Below are positions 61,265 through 64,000 of a stretch of 64,000 bases of DNA, in pieces. The notes below the pieces were generated by a model, which was not told the DNA's origin, made no database searches, and was given only the letters and a program-made list of their open reading frames with translations. The stretch's first letter is position 1, and the number at the start of each line of letters is the position of its first letter. The stretch comes from Nocardioides sp. Root682 (GTDB taxonomy: Bacteria; Actinomycetota; Actinomycetes; Propionibacteriales; Nocardioidaceae). A program made the position numbers and the translations under genes. Location: contig NZ_LMHJ01000001.1 of NCBI RefSeq assembly GCF_001427795.1, forward strand, positions 977,773 through 1,041,772, in the 5' to 3' direction.

Positions 61265-63124
61265 CTACTTCGTCCAGGCCTCGACCAACTCCACGAGGTA
61301 GTCGTCGTCGTCGAGCCGGGCCTTCGGCTTCTTGAGAGCGTTCCATTCGGCGTCCGTGGCGTAGGAGGCAGAGATGTTCAGGTACCGCGCCGCGCCCGCG
61401 CGCGTGGAGCCGCGCTCCTTGAGCGCCACGACCGCCTGCCCGTACCTGAACAACCGCGCGATGGGATCGATCTGCCACAACTCATGGACTACCTTCCTGG
61501 CGATCGCGTTGTAGGCGACCTTGGGAAGATCTGGCAGCAGCTCCTTGCACCACGCTTCGCGCTCGGCACCCGTCTGTAGTGCGAACTGGTCCTTGCCAGC
61601 GGCATCGAGGGCGGCCAGAACCTGTTGGGTCCAGGCGTCGACCTCATCGCCCAGTGCGGCCTGCTGCGCCCGTTCCTGCTCCCATTCGGCATTCTCGACC
61701 CGCCACACAGATTTTCGGGCGTTGAAGACGTCCCCGACGGTAGGCATCGTGTCGTTGAGTTCAACGATGCCCGCCACCAAGGACCGCAGGTGATGGTTGA
61801 CTGGCAGGGTGACGTCCTCGGGAGCCTTGGCCATCCGGGCACTCATCCGGGCCTGTTTGATGCCAAGCAAGGCGGCCACGTCCTTGCGGGTCCTGCCGGT
61901 GCCGATCAGGGCCCGAGCCACGGTCGAGTAGTACAGCTCGCGTTCGGGCCACTTCTTGGCCAGCGGCTTCAAGAAGTCATAGGAGAACTCCTCAAGCTGC
62001 TCGGCGCTTAGATGAGGATGGCTCACAGCGACGACCGCCGCTCGTTCCTCGCTGTTCAGGAACGCGAACCGGTCCAGTTCTGCCGCCGAGAGGCCGGCCA
62101 GATACCCCTTCGCGGCCTTCCTGGCCGCTTTGTCCGCCTTCTCCGTCAAGTTCTGTGCGTGGTCAAGATCCCGGACCGCTTCGCGGACGTAGCGCCCAAG
62201 GTGCGGTGACGCGTCCGGGATGGTTGCGACAAGGGCAGCGACCTGCGACCTGATGAGGGTCTCGTTGCGCGGGCTGAACTCGGGCAGCGAGACGATCTGC
62301 TCAGCCAGTGGCACCGCGATCGGTTGGAGCCTGTCGACGACACGTCGTCGCCACAGTTTCCCGAGGATGATTCGGAACTGGATCCGTTCCCATTGGTTGG
62401 TGCTGCGCTCCTGAATCTGGTGTTCGTCGAAGAACGTGTCATCGATCCGGCCAGTGAACTGCGGGTCGGCGAACAGGGACTCCATCAGGTCCCGGTCGGC
62501 GCGGTTCAGTACCTGCTTTACGGTGTACTCGTTCCCGTCCTGCCCGCGTGCGGTGCCCCAACCGACGGTGCCGTACACGTCGAGGTCCGCGACCGCGTCT
62601 TGATCCAGGATCAGCGGGCCGTTCTCGTCGGCGTACACGAACAAGTCGTCCACCAGGAACTGGGACGGGTCGGTGCCCGGGAGCCACGTCAGGACCGGAA
62701 GGTCCTTGGGGTCCTTGTCCTTGGGGTCCTTGTCCTTGGGGTCCTTGTCCTTGGGGTCCTTGTCCTCGAGGTCGTCGTAGTCTCCGTCGTCGCTGCCGCC
62801 GGCCAGTTCGTCGTCGGTCAGCAGCCGCCACGGGGGCCCGGGGTCGAACCCGGGCAGCAGACCCACCCATTGTGCGGCGATGGTGACGACCTGGTCGGCG
62901 GGCACGTCGCAGGTGAATTGGCCGCCCTCATTGCGGTGCTCGAGGGTCCACACGTCGTCGGGGTCTTCGGGCAGTGACGTCTGGAAGAATCGGTCCTCGT
63001 CATCACCGTCGATGAGGATGAAGTAGAAGATGGCGAACGCCTTGATGCGGTCGACGGCGTCGGCGATCGTGTCGACGGTGGGGTCGGGTTGTGCTGCAGC
63101 GTTGTCAGTCTCGAGCCGGTACAT
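61265..63124 (-). CDS. Unknown 619-residue protein with two HTH-like regions
   Basis: Unrecognised. Acidic N-terminal 130 residues, a KDPKD repeat (about 121-140), a helical central region, and two HTH-like segments, RTRKDVAALLGIKQARMSAR and ERGSTRAGAARYLNISASYA. The HTHs suggest DNA or RNA binding. It has no ParB or relaxase motif. It lies at the edge of the tRNA scar. Confidence 0.6.
   Translation of the reverse strand: MYRLETDNAAAQPDPTVDTIADAVDRIKAFAIFYFILIDGDDEDRFFQTSLPEDPDDVWTLEHRNEGGQFTCDVPADQVVTIAAQWVGLLPGFDPGPPWRLLTDDELAGGSDDGDYDDLEDKDPKDKDPKDKDPKDKDPKDLPVLTWLPGTDPSQFLVDDLFVYADENGPLILDQDAVADLDVYGTVGWGTARGQDGNEYTVKQVLNRADRDLMESLFADPQFTGRIDDTFFDEHQIQERSTNQWERIQFRIILGKLWRRRVVDRLQPIAVPLAEQIVSLPEFSPRNETLIRSQVAALVATIPDASPHLGRYVREAVRDLDHAQNLTEKADKAARKAAKGYLAGLSAAELDRFAFLNSEERAAVVAVSHPHLSAEQLEEFSYDFLKPLAKKWPERELYYSTVARALIGTGRTRKDVAALLGIKQARMSARMAKAPEDVTLPVNHHLRSLVAGIVELNDTMPTVGDVFNARKSVWRVENAEWEQERAQQAALGDEVDAWTQQVLAALDAAGKDQFALQTGAEREAWCKELLPDLPKVAYNAIARKVVHELWQIDPIARLFRYGQAVVALKERGSTRAGAARYLNISASYATDAEWNALKKPKARLDDDDYLVELVEAWTK
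62702..62761. repeat. Four exact 15-bp tandem repeats inside the 619-residue gene
   Basis: GTCCTTGGGGTCCTT is repeated four times without a mismatch from 62702 to 62761, giving KDPKD in the protein. Exact conservation points to recent expansion by slippage. Length would vary between strains. Confidence 0.85.
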
Positions 63125-63212
63125 CGGTCCTCCGCGGTCCCCACGTCTCCACGTCCTGGCGCCCGGGCGGCGATGGACGGTTCAAAGTAGCGGCCGGACC
63201 CGACACGGGTCC

Positions 63213-63572
63213 GTGACTTCGCACAATCCGCACACCGCCCCTGCCTGCCCGGCCTGCCCGGTGGTGGTTGGTGGCGGTGCGGGGACTGCACCAGTGGCGT
63301 TCGCAGCTGCCAATCCGAGCACCCCTGTCGACATTCTCGAGCGACTGGTCACCAACGCCGATGAACTTGTCCGCGAGGCCATTGCCGACAATCCCAATAC
63401 CCCGGAAGCACAGCTCGGCCTGTTGGCACTAGACCCAAAGGAGCGTGTTCGATTCACAGTCGCCTCCAACCGACGCACACCGCAGGCAGCGCTGGAGATC
63501 CTTGCGAGCGACTTCACGTCCCGAGTCAAGGACGCCGCCAACACCACGCTGGCAGCGCATAGCCACGACTGA
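63213..63572 (+). CDS. Leucine-rich-repeat-variant-like protein, 119 aa
   Basis: From GTG 63213, directly after a perfect GGACCCG-ACA-CGGGTCC hairpin (63196-63212). Three repeats of about 24 residues with the pattern ANPxTPxxxLxxL..D....R.A.A.N.. match the leucine-rich-repeat-variant family. N-terminal CPACP could bind metal. Function unknown. Confidence 0.6.
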   Translation: MTSHNPHTAPACPACPVVVGGGAGTAPVAFAAANPSTPVDILERLVTNADELVREAIADNPNTPEAQLGLLALDPKERVRFTVASNRRTPQAALEILASDFTSRVKDAANTTLAAHSHD

Positions 63573-63821
63573 CGCGTCGGTGTTGAACCCTAGACCTCAG
63601 TGTCCAACCACGTTGAGACCACTGAGCACGACGCTCACGGACCTAGCAGGAGGCAGGGGTCTGCTGCACGGGGGTGTGGATCGCGAGAATCCAGTAGCCT
63701 CATGGCCCGCAAGTTCACTTGTTTTCTAACCCGGAACCGTTTCGGCCCCCACCTGCTGGCGACCCCCAGGCATCTCGATGCAGTCGGGAATGCCCGGAAG
63801 CCAAGTCCAGCGTGAGTGCAC
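63573..63821. other. Intergenic stretch without recognised feature
   Basis: About 250 bp between convergent genes. I see no gene, strong hairpin or repeat. Confidence 0.3.
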
Positions 63822-63992
63822 CTAGGCCTGTTCCAGCACAGCACTGGCCGCCGGAGTTGCCGCCAGGCGAGCGCGCAACTCGGTTAGAGCGTTGTAGATG
63901 ACGCTGTCAGCGGCGCGGGTCTTCAAAACGCCGCTTTTGCCACCCTCCTGGAGTTCCACCAGTTCGTGTCCGTCCTTCAGCGTGCGCGTCAT
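63822..63992 (-). CDS. Small gene or C-terminus at window edge
   Basis: 56 codons from ATG 63992 (preceded by GGGGGAG) to TAG. The product is MTRTLKDGHELVELQEGG followed by a helix ending AASAVLEQA. The frame is also open to the window edge, so it may be the end of a longer gene. Confidence 0.45.
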   Translation of the reverse strand: MTRTLKDGHELVELQEGGKSGVLKTRAADSVIYNALTELRARLAATPAASAVLEQA

Positions 63993-64000
63993 CTCCCCCG

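Noticed and set aside
62702..62761. Tandem repeats as CRISPR array
   Set aside because: Units are 15 bp without spacers and encode KDPKD in frame.

Overview
The window is high-GC DNA with tightly packed, ATGA/GTGA-coupled genes, frequent GTG starts and actinobacterial signature families (SCO6880-type conjugation protein, DUF2510-like module, FhaA-like FHA protein, TadA/B/C pilus genes with BTAD-type regulator domains). It most resembles accessory DNA of a Nocardioides-like actinobacterium: an integrative conjugative element or a large conjugative plasmid. No rRNA, CRISPR array, replication initiator or integrase is visible. The species call is an inference from codon and gene style, not from a marker gene.

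Layout. 1-10.6 kb: end of a giant relaxase/helicase-primase, then CoiA-like, EcsC-like and GIY-YIG proteins, a DUF4913-like protein, and a VirD4/TraG coupling ATPase with a separate membrane partner. 10.8-14.5 kb: a UvrD-like helicase and a TM0106-type RecB-like nuclease. 14.5-22.0 kb: an ADP-ribose/NAD-themed defence-like island (ADP-ribosylglycohydrolase fused to a dual-specificity phosphatase, TY-Chap/YbjN-like protein, NrtR-like Nudix regulator with twin operators, GmrSD-like DUF262/DUF1524 enzyme, PD-(D/E)XK nuclease, macrodomain protein). 22.1-29.5 kb: a phospho-signalling cluster (PP2C, FhaA-like protein, NYN RNase, kinase with tetratricopeptide-like repeats, FHA protein, membrane proteins) in which two genes share an unnamed module and two promoter regions share a 19-bp element.

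29.6-37.9 kb: a nine-gene leftward conjugation operon (sigma-like regulator, small protein, ParA/MinD-like ATPase, VirB2-like, VirB8/TcpC-like, VirB6/TrbL-like, SCO6880, VirB4-like, lytic enzyme). 38.1-43.0 kb: rightward genes for zinc-ribbon membrane proteins and an unknown 603-residue protein. 43.0-53.7 kb: a twelve-gene leftward Tad pilus operon ending in a LysM/BTAD giant. 53.9-59.2 kb: an excisionase-like protein, then a five-gene operon of HTH protein, PIN-kinase fusion, VWA, PP2C and HEPN-like protein. This last operon is the strongest candidate for a little-described stress or anti-phage signalling system. 59.6-61.3 kb: an IS481-family element inserted in the 3-prime end of a tRNA remnant (a probable attachment site), then a damaged tRNA-like sequence. 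61.3-64 kb: a repeat-bearing 619-residue unknown, a leucine-rich-repeat-variant protein and a small edge gene.

How it fits together: the relaxase and coupling ATPase would process DNA and deliver it to the VirB-like channel, while the Tad pilus may help cell-cell attachment. The cargo between these blocks is mostly nucleases, nucleotide-signal enzymes and kinase/phosphatase switches typical of defence islands. A 12-bp-phased repeat upstream of both the conjugation operon and the PIN-kinase operon suggests shared control.
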